Assembly (NCBI GenBank): GCA_034440575.1
Contig: JAOTOL010001555.1
Location: 62,001 to 126,000, forward strand
Length of the DNA: 64,000 nt
Source of the DNA: Imbricaverruca yamaguchii
Taxonomy: Eukaryota > Arthropoda > Thecostraca > Neoverrucidae
Direction: 5' to 3'
In this document: positions 21,985 to 34,596 of the stretch, in pieces
Layout of the letters: every line of letters begins with the position of its first letter
Position numbering within the stretch: position 1 is the first letter of the stretch
Position numbers and translations under genes: made by a program
Notes under the pieces: model-generated
The model's database searches: none
Seen by the model: the letters and a program-made list of their open reading frames with translations, nothing else
Told to the model about the DNA's origin: nothing

Positions 21985-22865
21985 GCCAATCAGCGTGTGA
22001 CGACCGAAACCCGCATTCTGTGGAACAGGACCGCTACTGGTGACTCACTCAGCAGCTCTCCGCCACAGACAAGGTGATCCATCTGAGTATGTGCCAGTTT
22101 TGCATGACACTATAATACTTTGTGCAAATAATTTGCACATGATGGGTAAATGGCCAGCGACCAATGACTATATATGACGGCTATATCTAACGACCGTATA
22201 TACGCCTAACGGTGTGCAGAGCTAACTGGACGGCGGGAGGTGTCTACTGACCGCAGAGTAGGCGCTGGAGAAAAATCGCGAAACTAGATCAGCCCAGCTT
22301 TCCTGGTCGTGAGCTGGCGCTTTGGATGCCAACACACCCGCAAAATAGACCATTTCTGACACAGCGAATATTTTAATCCTCGGGCTATAAAAAGAGGAAA
22401 AAGCCAGCAAACTCCTCCAGGAGAAAGCAGCCCGGCGACACATTTCGACATCAGATTTGCCTGCGTTGACAAGGCTTCAGATCAGTGCGATTTTTCCTCA
22501 GTAAATTGCACGTATGCACGTGCAAAATGTAGAAAGAGGGCAACCGCTGAGAGCCCAACTCCAGCTTAGCTTAGCTTTCCAGCGAGCACGAGTCGAATGC
22601 TCTGCATCATACGCTTTGGACTTTGAATGTCGATGTGCGTGGAGGCCAACCGTCACACACACACACACACTCGCCCCAGTATCTCGAACCGTCCTGGGCT
22701 CGTCGGCACACCCGTGGATGGAGATCAGACAGGGTATCGGCCGGATGGGACGCGGCGGCGAGCGGCTTCCTCCGTGGAGCGGAACAGAACGGGCTGCCAC
22801 ACGACAGCCGAGCCCTCCACCACACGATGACGAGGTCGACATTCTGTGGCATTGTCAATACCACC
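21985..22865. other. Unique DNA with a TATA-like box and short (CA)n
   Basis: TATAAAAAG at 22386-22394 and a (CA)9 run at 22653-22670. No coding exon recognised. Confidence 0.45.
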
Positions 22866-22992
22866 GTCGACTGATCTGCGTCACCGCAGCAGGCCCACCG
22901 ACTGATCTGCGTCGTCGCAGCAGAACCGCCGACTGATCTGCGTCGCCGCAGCAGGACAGCACGTCACGTCACGTCACGTCACGTCACGCTCC
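22866..22992. repeat. ~33-bp repeat x3 followed by (CACGT)n
   Basis: CGACTGATCTGCGTC(A/G)(C/T)CGCAGCAG occurs three times, then CACGT repeats about five times (22964-22988). Confidence 0.9.
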
Positions 22993-23555
22993 ACCAGCGG
23001 GCGGAGCGCGCCCGTCGCCGCCGTCCCAACTACCCCCGGTCCGCGGCCGCGGTGCCATTGTCGGCGCGCCGGAGATGACACGTGCTGCTGGCGCAACAAT
23101 GCGATCGTGTCAGCAGGGTGTCGGCGGGGCGCCGGCCGCCGGTAGGCCACCGCCTCGCGCCCGTCGATATCAACGCCGATAATCGTCATTTAATTATAGG
23201 AGCGATGAGTTGGCGCTGTCGGGGGTGGTGATGCTGGCGGCACCAGATTGGCTGTGCCTCTCCTGTTGCAGCCGTCCTCGGCAGCCGGCGGCTCGCGTCG
23301 CAGGCAGTCCGAGCTGCGGTCCAGTCCGAGCTCTGGACGACCGAGCTGCGGGTGTGACATGGAGCGTGTGCGGATAGGGCGATCGGGGGTGCAGCCGGGG
23401 TTCGCTGTTCAGGGAGCACTGAAGTCAGAGAAGTACGGCAGCAGTTGGTTCAGTGACTAAGGGATGTGGCGACTGGTGACTGACTTACGATTTGCAGGGG
23501 CTGCAGATGCATTCCAGGGGGTCTGGGGTGGATACAGGGACTGGGCGAACTGGGG
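22993..23555. other. GC-rich unique DNA, no recognised gene
   Basis: CpG-rich to about 23420; the frames on either strand are short and uninformative. Confidence 0.45.
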
Positions 23556-23559
23556 AATG

Positions 23560-23870
23560 TGATCTCTTTCCATGGAAAGGTATCCCTCCGGCTGGGAAAG
23601 TCGCACATCAGTCGCAGGGAGGTTCCAGTACACACCTCGGCCCTCTTGCTCAGCGAATGTTTAGCCCAGGGCGTCATTTTCAGAGGAAAAGGCACCACTT
23701 GACACAAAAAGGCGCTCCTTCAGTGTATTTGAGCACCCATACCCCATCCGCTCCACGAATGTTTTCACCAAAGCCGTCCCTCAGAGGAAATGTGCCCGTC
23801 CCGATGATAATTCCTCGACCCTCCCCTGGGGGGCTACAGTGTAGCAAGCACGCATTTATGGTCAACTGAC
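23560..23870. repeat. Dispersed CCTC-AGAGGAAA repeat, copy 2
   Basis: Phrases such as TTTTCAGAGGAAAAGGCACC, CCGTCCCTCAGAGGAAATGT and GATGATAATTCCTCGACC resemble those at 1.73-1.95 and 27.23-27.29 kb. Degenerate; class unknown. Confidence 0.4.
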
Positions 23871-23933
23871 TGATGTGACTCGATTACCAGTGGAGTAGAC
23901 TTGCAGCGAAGACAGTATAATCCGGCTGTGAGA

Positions 23934-24100
23934 CCAGATCAAATCAGACCAGATTAGATCAGACCAGATCAGATCAGACCACTCCTGCGATTACTGGGAC
24001 TTGTAATTCTTGTCATAATGTTATGGACCATGTTTGCTTGTCCCGCGGAGAAGGATTACTTCTGCTGACCAGACCAGACCAGACCACTCCTGCGAATACT
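23934..24100. repeat. AGACCAGATC-type repeat in two patches
   Basis: (AGAT)CAGACCAGATC phrases at 23934-23980 and AGACCAGACCAGACCACTCC at 24070. CAGACCACTCCTGCGA(T/A)TACTG occurs in both patches about 90 bp apart. Confidence 0.75.
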
Positions 24101-25555
24101 GTCATTTGTCCTCACTGGAGACATTGGCAACACACTCCATAAACAATGGTACATTGACCTGTGCCCGAATGTCACGCCTACATTATGGGCCTGTTGGAGA
24201 AAAAGGCCACGTTTGAAGACAAGAGCTCATGGACTCTAAAAGCTTAACAGCTTAACCGATCCGTTGAGGGAGTAGGACCGAGACCACTGAGGAGGGGCAG
24301 GGGGATCGGAGGGTAGGGAGGCGTGGGGTTATTGTCGACTACCGTGAATACTGGTCGTTCTTTCCTGCCATTCCCTTCCATGCATGAGCAACATGCGCTT
24401 ATGGCACCGCATTTGTGGGACTGAGTGATTCATGGAAGTAGTTACGGCACAGAAACTGCCGACGAAAGATAAGAAGCTTAAGAAATGTCCGCTTGTAGGC
24501 AGTTTTCCGCTCCAATTTCGCGCCGATTCTGTCATACGTCCAACTTCAGGCTGTTTTCCGCCTTTCACGGGTTTCAACTATCGAGCGTATGCTGAAAATA
24601 TCCCTCTGATCTGCTCCGATCCGCAAATCCGCTCGGTTGGACCCACTCCTTAATCTGCCACCATATGCTTTTCTTCCTACACATATAACTCAGATCACAC
24701 TTGGACAACCGCTTGGCACTATCCTGAGCAGCATTTCATGCGCCGGCGGGGAGACTTATTCATTTCAAACATAACAAGCATAGCTCGACCGAGTTGGAGA
24801 AGTTTGTGAGATGTGTCGGACGAGATCCAGAAGCCTGTGAAGAAACACACGGGATTGGACAGCGTCCTGCTGAGTATCACAGTCATATGCGAATGAAACA
24901 AACCTCACTTGCTTTTGATATCGGCAACACGCATGAGTGAAAGCACCTATTAATTACTGGTGTTTGCAAACTAGGCTTCACTTGCGCTCATTGTCTCCGT
25001 CCACCAACACAGACATGCCTTTCCATTTGTGAATTCATTGCTTTGGTACTGGCAACACCACAAGCGCACGAGCGTCCAAAATTGCTAGCATAAGAGATCA
25101 ACACTCACTGGCATTCATCGATATGCTACGATGTCGTCGTTGGAAAACTGAACAATGCAAGTGCAACCAAATGCAATGGCATCATGCATCAACCAAATGT
25201 GTTGGCAATGCGTAAGAACATCTAAACCGATAAACGACATCACCGCATGCAAGTAAAACAACAGGGCTGTTATGCTATGTTGGCGCACTCTGTCCATATG
25301 TTTACACTGCGACGAGCTGTTGGATGACGAGAGCTGTTCACAGCTGCTGAACATGTGCACGAACACACACACACGATGGTGCGTAGTCCTGGACGGCTTA
25401 GCGATCCAACTTCAGAGGGCAAACCCGGCTGGATGCTGACGTTAGCTCTGACAAGTTCGCAGCCAACGTTCGGTGGGGAAGTGACAATTGACACGAAACG
25501 TGTTCTTCCACGCCTTCATTTCATTCATTTACTACCAAATCCCTGCGGCTGCACT
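24101..25555. other. Unique DNA, no recognised gene
   Basis: Balanced composition, short frames only. Some phrases recur loosely (for example GGCAACAC followed by CA at several places). No domain or RNA gene seen. Confidence 0.5.
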
Positions 25556-25564
25556 CACCAGCCT

Positions 25565-25808
25565 GTACCAACCGAGCTGCCACAGCTGACCAACCGAGCT
25601 GCCACAGCAGGTCAACCGAGCTGCCACAGCAGGCCAACCGAGCTGCCACAGCAGGCCAACCGAGCTGCCACAACCGAGCAACCGAGCTGCCATAGCAGGA
25701 CAACCGAGCTTCCACAGCAGGCCAGCCCAGCTACCACAGCAGGACAACCGAGCTGCCACAGCCGACCAACTGAGCTGCCACAGCTGACCAACCGAGCTGC
25801 CACAGCCA
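25565..25808. repeat. Minisatellite, 21-bp unit, ~11.5 copies
   Basis: The unit is CCAACCGAGCTGCCACAGCA plus G. The plus strand reads a Q-P-T-E-L-P-Q/T-E-L-P-Q type seven-residue repeat. Regarded as non-coding. Confidence 0.96.
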
Positions 25809-26150
25809 AAGTATTTTAGTGAATAATTTCGGTGGGAAAATTGTTAAAGAGGCACCTTCAGCGAGAATAGTTGGACAATCTGTAGAGGCAGTGTAAAAGT
25901 GGCTACAATGACTTGCCATCCAGTCAACGTGCTGAAAATGTTCATTTCCAGAGGCCGTTTTGTGGACGTCGCACCGGCCTGCTGTACGTGTTCGGCGGCG
26001 TCGGCCGGCCAGCTGACATTTCACTGGCGCGCCAGCTGACTGCCGGCCAGCTCCAGTGGACGCCGGTGCAACACGAGCCACCGCCGCCGGCCGCGGCACG
26101 GACCGACGACACGGACCGACGGCGCACCCGGATCACTGGTACACGGCCGC
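25809..26150. other. Spacer between arrays
   Basis: AT-rich then CpG-rich; frames crossing it are extensions of the following array. Confidence 0.5.
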
Positions 26151-26159
26151 CGGTCCAGA

Positions 26160-27065
26160 GGCGGCCACGCGCCTCCACAGGGCTGACGGTCCGGGGGCGG
26201 CCACACGCCTCCCCAGGGCTGACGGTCCGGGGGCGGCCACACGCCTCCACAGGGCTGACGGTCCAGGGGCGGCCACACGCCTCCCCAGGGGCGGACACAC
26301 GTCTCCCCAGGGCTGACGGTCCGGGGGCGGCCACACGCCTCCACAGGGCTGACGGTCCGGGGGCCGCAACATACCTCCTCAGGGCTGACGGTCCGGGGGC
26401 GGCCACACGCCTCTACAGGGCTGACGGTCCGGGGGCGGCCACACGCCTCCACAGGGCTGACGGTCCGGGGGCCGCAACATACCTCCTCAGGGCTGACGGT
26501 CCAGGGGCGGCCACACGCCTCCCCAGGGCTGACGGTCCGGGGGCGGCCACACGCCTCCACAGGGGCGGCCACACGCCTCCACAGGGGCGGCCACACGCCT
26601 CCCCAGGGGCGGACACACGTCTCCCCAGGGCTGACGGTCCGGGGGCGGCCACACGCCTCCACAGGGCTGACGGTCCAGGGGCCGCAACATACCTCCTCAG
26701 GGCTGACGGTCCAGGGGCCGCCACACGCCTCCCCAGGGCCGCCGGTCCAGGGGCGGCCACACGCCTCCCCAGGGGCGGACACACGCCTCCCCAGGGCTCA
26801 CGGCACAGGGGCGGACACACGCCTCCACAGAGGCGGCCACACGCCTTCCCACGGCTGACGGTCCGGGGCCGCCACACGCCTTCCCACGGCTGACGGTCCA
26901 GGGGCGGACACACGCCTTCACAGGGGCCACCACACGCCTTCACAGTGGCCGCCACACGCCTTCCCACGGATGACGGTCCAGGGGCCGCCAGACGCCTCCA
27001 CAGGGCTGACGGTCCGGGGGCGGTAACATGCCTCCTCAGGGGCGGCCACACACATCCACACGGCC
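26160..27065. repeat. Minisatellite, 36-bp unit with 21-22-bp short form, ~27 copies
   Basis: The full unit contains GGGCTGACGGTCCGGGGGC and GGCCACACGCCTCC(A/C)CA. A shortened form lacks GCTGACGGTCCG and consists of GGGGCGGCCACACGCCTCC only. A CCGCAACATACCTCCTCAG variant recurs at about 26360, 26470 and 26690. Both strands carry long open frames (up to about 325 codons) that are repeat by-products. Confidence 0.96.
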
Positions 27066-27305
27066 GCCCACACGGCTGGCTCAACATGATTCATCGATTG
27101 GTCAGCGATTGCTCATCGTTGCTCTACCAACACTGCATCGACAAGCTGTTCGAGGTGTTAATGCTTCGCTGTTCTGTGCGACTGGGAAAAGGCGTTGCCC
27201 CAGCAGGCTCCAGCGCAGCCATTTACATTTTTTCAGTCCATAACGTCCCTCCAGGCAAGTGCCCTTCATCATAATTCCTTGATCCACCCACGATATATAC
27301 TGATG
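27066..27305. other. Unique DNA, with a dispersed-repeat fragment at its end
   Basis: ACGTCCCTCCAGGCAAGTGC then CATCATAATTCCTTGATCC (27240-27285) matches the style of the dispersed repeat at 1.73 and 23.57 kb. Confidence 0.4.
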
Positions 27306-27306
27306 T

Positions 27307-27307
<1 letters not shown>

Positions 27308-27371
<64 letters not shown>

Positions 27372-27382
27372 TATATATACAC
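27308..27382. repeat. (AT)n microsatellite, ~30 units
   Basis: Uninterrupted AT dinucleotides from 27308 to about 27369, then an imperfect TATATACACA tail and a TG-rich patch up to 27420. Confidence 0.98.
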
Positions 27383-27420
27383 ATTCATGTGTGTGTGTTT
27401 GTATGTGTGCATACACGTGA

Positions 27421-28145
27421 CAATATGTGGTAATGACCATAAAAAGTGTCCTCCGAAGTTCCCAGAAGTGTGGACAAGTGATGGCGAGATTTACATCGAT
27501 ATGACCACGTGAAATCCCATGGAAAGTCCGCACGTGCTGGAAGTCCCGTGCGGTCGTGCCTCCAGACAGTGACCACCACGGCCGCGATCAACGGTGTCAT
27601 GCGATGCCGGCGTGTGCAGCCGTATATGGATCAATCACTTCCAGGCCGGCTGACCAGCCGGCCGATGGGGCCGGCTGGTCAGGGGCCTGATCCAGACCAC
27701 CGCTGGACCACCAGAGGACACCCGACCGCCCGGCCACGTCCAAATAACACCACGCAAGGCCACCGCTAATGGCCGCCTGGCCGCCGCCGCCGATATCTCT
27801 GGCCGATTACGGAACCGACAGTGGTGCACGTCGAACGGTGCCGTGCTTTGTCAGCGATGTCCACAGTGCCACCCGGGTAAGAATTGGAACTGAATTTCCT
27901 TTAGAAAGGACACAAAAGTGCTCATCTTCACACTGCTAGCGGTGCTGGGGTGTGAATGGCTGCAGGGGGTGGGCAGAGCTCACGACGGTCTGTCCAGGGA
28001 TCTGGTCATGAGTGAAGGTGGAATATCAGTACCTGGGGCACGTAGGCAGAGACGATGGAAGTAGCATTAGTTTTACTCGCGTCAACCGGAAAACAAGCAT
28101 CGGAACAAGTTACGTTTTCATAACTGTCAAGTTCACCAATGCATG
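27421..28145. other. Unique DNA, no recognised gene
   Basis: GC-rich at 27560-27860 with GGCCGGCTGACCAGCCGGCC-like palindromic patches near 27645; no exon recognised. Confidence 0.45.
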
Positions 28146-28147
28146 AG

Positions 28148-28232
28148 GTACACAGTCCATGCACAAGGCGTACAGTCTATGCACAAGACGTACAGTCCAT
28201 GCACAAGGCGCACAGTCCATACACAAGGCGTT
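28148..28232. repeat. 20-bp repeat ACAGTCCATGCACAAGGCGT, ~4 copies
   Basis: Four near-identical copies with T-for-C and A-for-G changes. Confidence 0.93.
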
Positions 28233-29010
28233 AATTACCAACACATATATTCAGCTTGATTTAGTGTCAGCCTAGATGAGGCTAGAAGATAGCCAGCAAC
28301 AATTCCAGCTTCTATTTTTACCCCTCCGTAAGTTTCTGTCACGTCCGATGGAGATAGCAATGGCACTTTCAGAAAGTAGTCGTCCTTCCGATCACTGGGT
28401 AGCAACACAAGGGTAGTAATTGACACCAACCTGACCTTAGTGGCCACTTCTGAGATCGTATGTGCCCATCCCATGTGTGCATCCCATGTGTCCATCCCAT
28501 GTGCTCATTCCATTCAGAGAAGCCGCGGGGGTTAATGTTCCAAAGCAACGCGCACGGCAAATCAGAATGCTTGTAGGCCACTACGGTACCGCAGGCCAGG
28601 TGACGTAGCAGCACGAGACTCACTAGTGTAGTGTTGCCACACTGGATACGGATAATTATACTTAGACCCTAATTCGTGTTTATATATCCAGATCTGCATT
28701 TAGTTGATTTAAAAAATCAAAACAGCTCCAAAAGCTCTACAGTACTTCAAGCACTCTAAAAAAAAAACACGGGGCTATTGCATCCAGACCTTTTGGAGGA
28801 CGGGTGGAGCGACACGTACCTTTTCCGCTCTAGGAGCTGGGTAATTTGAAGGGAACGCCGAAGTTTCAATCTTGAGCGCACGTAGATAAATTTACATCAT
28901 TATATGATGCACTCATTTTTTTCGCTCATACCCTTTGTTCATTTCACTTGCTCATATTTACTTCACTTGTCTTTCTACATCCAAAGGGGCGACAGCCTCT
29001 TTCCCTTGTG
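28233..29010. other. Unique DNA, no recognised gene
   Basis: CATCCCATGTG(T/C) occurs three times around 28465-28505, and an A9-10 run occurs near 28760. Short frames only. Confidence 0.45.
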
Positions 29011-29014
29011 TGAA

Positions 29015-29400
29015 GCACTTCCTCCGAAGACCAGCGGGAGTGGCAGCTACTTCCCTGGGTATGCCTCTGCTTCAGAAAGCCGGAGGACAGCAGTCACCGC
29101 CCGGGTTATTCATGTAGAAACCGGTGTAAACTTGTTGGAGAAAATTCGTTTTGAAGCTTTCCAGAAAATTTATAGGTTAATTCCGCTGGCTGCATCTCTG
29201 CTTCAGAGAACTGGAGGGACAGCGAGTCCCCTTGGTGCGCCTCTACTTCAGAAGTCCAGAGGGGCGGCGGCTCCCACCGGGAGAACCTCTACTTCAGAAG
29301 TCCAGAGGGGCGGCGGCTCCCACCGGGAGAACCTCTACTTCAGATAACCGGAGTAGCAGCGGGTCCCACCTGGTGCGTTCTCTGCTCTAGAAGACCAGCA
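29015..29400. repeat. Diverged ~46-50-bp repeat, two exact units
   Basis: Two identical 46-bp units containing CAGAGGGGCGGCGGCTCCCA and CCGGGAGAACCTCTACTTCA (about 29245-29345), flanked by older units sharing CCTCTGCTTCAGA. Confidence 0.85.
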
Positions 29401-29670
29401 GGACGTGGTCAGAGATAATTTATATGTATCCCTGTAGCGGTGTGGCGCGGTAGGCATCGTCGTGGTGTGCGGATTCAGAATTTTTGCTTGAGTCGCCGCC
29501 GATACGTCATCACAGACGATGGTGTGTTGGACATCAACCCTCATCTGATATGCTATATCCCGCCCCGTAGTAATTCTTCATGCAGTTGCAATTATTCCCA
29601 CGCAAATACTTTTTAATATTTTACATGCGTTATCTGATTGCAATATGGCCATAATGACTTATGCCGGCAA
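29401..29670. other. Unique DNA, no recognised gene
   Basis: Nothing recognisable on either strand. Confidence 0.5.
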
Positions 29671-29671
29671 T

Positions 29672-29762
29672 GAATCGATGGATCAAGAATCGATGGATCG
29701 AGAATCGAGGGTCGATGGATCAAGGATCGATGGATCGAGGATCGATGGATCGAGGATCGTGC
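29672..29762. repeat. ATCGATGGATC(A/G)A repeat, ~15-bp unit, ~6 copies
   Basis: GAATCGATGGATCAA / GGATCGATGGATCGA units in tandem. Seen directly. Confidence 0.93.
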
Positions 29763-30805
29763 GTTGCGTAATGCATGACCATTGCTCATATATATTGTTG
29801 AAGCACATTACTTCGATCGCGGTGATATTCAACACAACAGCCGGCTATATATTTGTAGCAAAAGACCACACCAGGAGCGCACGGGTTGGTAGAGAAGGGG
29901 TACCCTCCATTGAAGTACCAAACTGTGCCGACAATCCCACACTGAAGCACATTTTGCTGCGCGCTAATGCAGCATTGATGTGTCAAACATTCTCGAGGCG
30001 TACCAAATTATGCCAGAATACGCAATGCATTTGAGCCTATGATGTTAAGCACGATATGGTAATGCACCGAAATGTAACGGGCGGTTCGCTATATAACAGA
30101 TAGCTATTACGTACGAGAGTATGGCCTGGAAGATACTTATCTAGCCTGTGTGTGACAAAAATTCACTTGAACAGCCCGGCCCGATCCGACCCGACCCAAG
30201 CCGACCCGAACGGCTTTGCTCCGACCCGACTGGATCCTACCTGACCCCATCCCGGCCCGACCCGACCTGACCAGACCCGACTTGATCGCCACGCATTCGA
30301 AGCCTTGCTGGCTATATATATATATATATAACACATATATATATGTCGATAAACTGAAGTTCGACACAGTTAAACGATTCCAGCTTTTTTTCTGGTGAAC
30401 AAAAGACCGAGTAAAACCAACTCCTGATTGTAAATGAGCTGCTGCACTGAACAGGTGATTCATAAGCAAAGCCAGGGTGGTGATAATTTGCCACATCCAT
30501 GGAAGGCAATGCGTCGCACCGAGATGTCAGCGAAAAACGTGATTTGCAAAGTATGCTCCTCCATATGCTGGTAATAATGCACCCCTTTTAAACGCGCATG
30601 CGAAATGTAACGTGCATCAGAAGTAATCCCATGGTTTAAATTCGACCGTACAGTGGTATTGTGAGGGTGATTAAGGGATATGGAATACGGACACAAATCG
30701 TCGTATCCCTTTGTCTATCTTTGCTGTTTAAAATTGCATCAGTGGACACACGTAGACTACCAAGGATTCATGGTCGATGTCACGGAAGGCATCAGAGTAT
30801 GCATT
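29763..30805. other. Unique DNA with (CCGAC)n and (TA)n patches
   Basis: 30178-30292 is a degenerate CCGACC pentamer run; 30311-30329 is (TA)n. No gene recognised. Confidence 0.55.
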
Positions 30806-30807
30806 TC

Positions 30808-30948
30808 CTAAATATCTGCGGTTGGCAGAACAGAGAAGCAGCATTTCCGAAATATCTGCAGCTGACGGACCAGAGAAACAACAATTCCAAAATATTTGCA
30901 ATCGATGGACTAGATAAACATTTCCGAAATATTTGCGGTTGATGAACC
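30808..30948. repeat. 40-bp repeat, ~3.5 copies
   Basis: ATTTCC(T/G)AAATATCTGC followed by a variable CGGTTGG / AGCTGAC / AATCGAT segment and AGA-AA-C at ~40-bp spacing. ATTTCGTGA(T/G)CC and CTCCTTCCCTCC recur just downstream (30950-31025). Confidence 0.9.
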
Positions 30949-31025
30949 ATTTCGTGATCCGATCTCCTTCCCTCCATTTCGTGAGCCAGATAAACACATT
31001 TCGTGATCCGTAGCTCCTTCCCTCC

Positions 31026-33085
31026 ACCTAGATATACAGCTCACGTATGTATACGCTGCACGGGAGGTCTTTAGGAACCAACACTAACGCATGACCAGCG
31101 CAGAGTTAAATATTATAGAACTGTAGAGGGGGAACTAAAGACCAGATGCTTTTCAAAATATTGGTCGATACACCTGATATCTGGCCCACCCGCACAAGAC
31201 TCAGCGTTGATTGCAAACACAAACAGGATAGTGTGACAATTCACAGCAAGCCCCATGCTCCACTTAGCCTATTCGCTACTGTTGAGTACGGCCGGCTTCG
31301 TAGCAGCATCTTGAGAGGCATGAGCTTGGCTACTGTTGGAGCTGAAGGGGGATGAATGCCCCAAATGTTGTATAACAAGGCATGGCGCATGCGATCGTGG
31401 TCTGCAAATGCTGAGCCCTAATATCACAATATCCCCTCCATCATTGCACAACAGTACCGGGACGTATGGTAACCAGCATGTATCCTATTCTAGCCCAGCC
31501 CAGATAAAGAATAAGGGATAGCTTCTAACCCAAATAAAAGGTCTTTCGTGGAAGTTCTCAAAAGGTGTTCATGGTTTTGGAGCTATGATATATCGCCGGA
31601 TGGCTGCAAACTGTTTCTCTCTCTCTCTACCCATACATCGCTCATCATATTCGTGGGTCCTAGCATCAGGGTCTTCGTAGGCACAGACGATTGCGAAAAC
31701 GATAGCATCCGTAAGACATACTAGACTGAACTACAGTCGAACAGCGTATTTAAGGCACAGCTTCAGTCACGACGCTTGGCCGCATCGAGCAGTTGGGGCA
31801 AAGTTTGGCACATTCTGGATATGAGACATATTATTTCGATTCAACACCCACAATGCGCAACGCTAAGCTTCAGATCTATCGAGGGGACACTTAGCTAACG
31901 CAGAGGAGTCCACTCAACGTTTTCCAGGAAGGGATAAACCTTTTAAACAACCCAACGGTGCACGCGAATTAAGGACGTATGTCCAAAGGTGGACATTTTC
32001 GATTTACTAGACTAAACTTATTAGACACTGCTGGATGTGGGGAGGGAGGGAGGAGGGGGAGGGGGCTTCAGCACCATTCTCAGAGCAGTTAATGCCCACC
32101 GTGTCCAATGACCCTGCCAAGCCGTCACTCTACCAGTTATGCAAACAAGCAGGCCGAAATAAAGGTGAGTGGGTGCAATCAACCTTGTCGTCTAATTATT
32201 TGTGCACAACGATGCACCAGTTTTCCGCTCCGTTTGAATGGATTTATGTAAGCAAAAGCAGAGCTAAAAAAGTGGAGCCGTGGATCCCGCCAAGATATCT
32301 GCTTCGCTGAAGTGGTGTCGACAAGTGCACCTGCACACCTGTCCGATGGGTCTGAGGAAGGTTGTGGTGAGCATAGGCGCATCAGGGAATGTGCAGTGTG
32401 CTTCTACATATGCTGATCTCCACTTGCCCTTAATTAAGTACATGAATCGAACGTCTTATGCATACGTTTGACATATATTCAGAGTTCCAGGGCACTTTTT
32501 GAAATGGCATCCCAATTCCATGCTACACAATTCAGCTGATCATTTTGTGTCAAGCAAACTGAAATTATGTCATTTTCGACACGCAAACGACAGAAAAAGA
32601 GCGGATGCAGGATGCTTCACATTCAGCTTTGCTTATGATCAGCGATTTCGCTGATTGTGCCACGCTTCGATATGATTATAGGCGTGCGTGTGTCACATGG
32701 CATGTAAATACTGGCTGGACATTTCACTATCCTGTCGAACAGTGGAGTATCAAAAATACCCCTTACGCGAAGTGGCAAATTGATGCATAAGAAAACGATC
32801 CCGGACCGTCGAACAGCAAAATACTTCATTATTGTGTTCAGCTGAATAATGCTTACGGAGCAACATTCAAGAAGTTAGCCCAAAGCTGCATTTTATCTCA
32901 ATTGATACAAAGCTGTGCAAGCTAATGCAATCACACATTGTACAGGCTAATCGAGCATTGCATTGCATGACAGGTATTGAATAACATACATTTCACTGGT
33001 CTGGTTTGCAGTTACTTTTAAGACCTCCATATTTGGCAGCTCAGGCACGTGGCTGCAAGGCGTACCCCTTACACCCAAACAACAC
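31026..33085. other. Unique DNA, no recognised gene
   Basis: A 2-kb stretch of ordinary, mostly AT-rich DNA. It has only short frames, a small TCTC run near 31617 and a GGGAGGGAGGGAGGAGGGGG run near 32041. Confidence 0.5.
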
Positions 33086-33087
33086 AC

Positions 33088-33480
33088 CCGGTGTCAGCCT
33101 ACATCCCGACAGAGTGTCTGGACCACACGGCTGACTGTCATGACCGGCATGACTGACTGTCACGTACCCTGTACACCCAGACAACACACCTGTGCCAACC
33201 TATGTCCCACCAGATCACTCGGTTGAAGACGCATGACTGACTGTCACGTACCCTGTACACCCAGACAACACACCTGTGCCAGCCTATGTCCCGCCAGATC
33301 GCTCGGTTGGAGACGCATGACTGACTGTCACGTACCCTGTACACCCAGACAACACACCTGTGCCAGCCTATGTCTCGCCAGATCACTCGGTTGGAGACGC
33401 ATGACTGACTGTCACGTACCCTGTACACCCAGACAACACACCTACGTCAGCCTGTATCCCGCCAGAGTGGCCGGATCACA
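33088..33480. repeat. Minisatellite, 84-bp unit, ~4.6 copies
   Basis: The unit contains CATGACTGACTGTCACGTAC, CCTGTACACCCAGACAACAC and the phrase CCAGATC(A/G)CTCGGTTG. The outer copies are diverged (TGTCTGGACC / GTGGCCGGATC). Confidence 0.95.
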
Positions 33481-34330
33481 AGCTAGCCACTGTCACGTAC
33501 GTGTGTGACAAGGCTCGGCACTCCCTGACATGTTCGTGACGGATCAGGCACTTCCCGTCCAGCGCTGAGGGCGTGCACCCCTGAGCCGTACAGCCGGCGC
33601 GGCGTCGCCGGACTGGCGCAGAAGACGCCCATCTAGCCGGACACCAGCGCGCCGCCTTCAACGCACTGTGACGTCACATTTTAGAGGGTGGTGATGTCTA
33701 ACATAACTTAAATAGAAAGATTTTCGAGCTTATCCCAATGTGCACAGACGACAGAAAGCAGCAACCATACCTTATGTGGGATAGTTTGGACACTAGTTGC
33801 TTATGCTCAGGTCGCTTCAGAACCAATGAATGCACTCAGTTCACTTCAGGCAGATCACACACGCACACACACACACCCGGCCACTCAGAATCGAGCATTT
33901 GGTTTTGTGTCCCGTTTTATGGCAATTCCCCTCGACAGTTAATTTGTTTTCTATGACTTTTGAATTCATATGGAGCTAAGTGACCACCCTATGGGGGTTG
34001 ATGATTCTTAATACCGATAAGCCCAACTATGCTCACCATAGTCACAAGCTAATGGACACATTTGCTTACTGAATTGGCGTGATAAACGATCGCCAGTGAT
34101 ATGTCTTGGTCACTTCTCCATTGCATTCACACAGGCCACCGAAACTATCGTTCGGGTCATATTGGCTTACCACTTCGCAAGTGGAATTATTCCATTACCA
34201 TCTCTTCTGATCGGGATGCTTCTCGTTCACCTCCCCTGTTCGGGGCACTCTCCATCCATCCTCTCCTGTTTGACTCTGCACACGTCTTCAGATCACGACA
34301 CCCACCCCACCTGGTCAGACTTCCATCACC
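33481..34330. other. Unique DNA, no recognised gene
   Basis: Short frames, a GTGACGTCAC palindrome at about 33669, and (AC) repeats at 33858-33877. Confidence 0.5.
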
Positions 34331-34332
34331 CA

Positions 34333-34596
34333 CCTAACCAGACGCGAAGCCCACTGGTTCACCTGTTTCCGGCCCTTGTTCCCAGCCGACTGTACCCACC
34401 TAACCAGACGCGAAGCCCACTGGTTCACCTGTCTCCGACCCTTGTTCCCAGCCGACTGTACCCACCTAACCAGACGCGAAGCCCACTGGTTCACCTGTCT
34501 CCGACCCTTGTTCCCAGCCGACCGTACCCACCTAACCAGACGCGAAGCCCACTGGTTCACCTGTCTCCGACCCTTGTTCCCAGCCGACTGTGGCCA
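34333..34596. repeat. Minisatellite, 66-bp unit, ~4 copies
   Basis: The unit contains CCTAACCAGACGCGAAGCCC, ACTGGTTCACCTGTCTCCGA and CCCTTGTTCCCAGCCGAC. Copies are almost identical. With 66 divisible by three it produces 22-residue repeats in both strands' frames. Confidence 0.97.

Noticed and set aside
25913..27087. 326-codon plus-strand frame of Arg-Ala-Asp-Gly-Pro-Gly-Ala-Ala repeats
   Set aside because: By-product of the 36-bp minisatellite.
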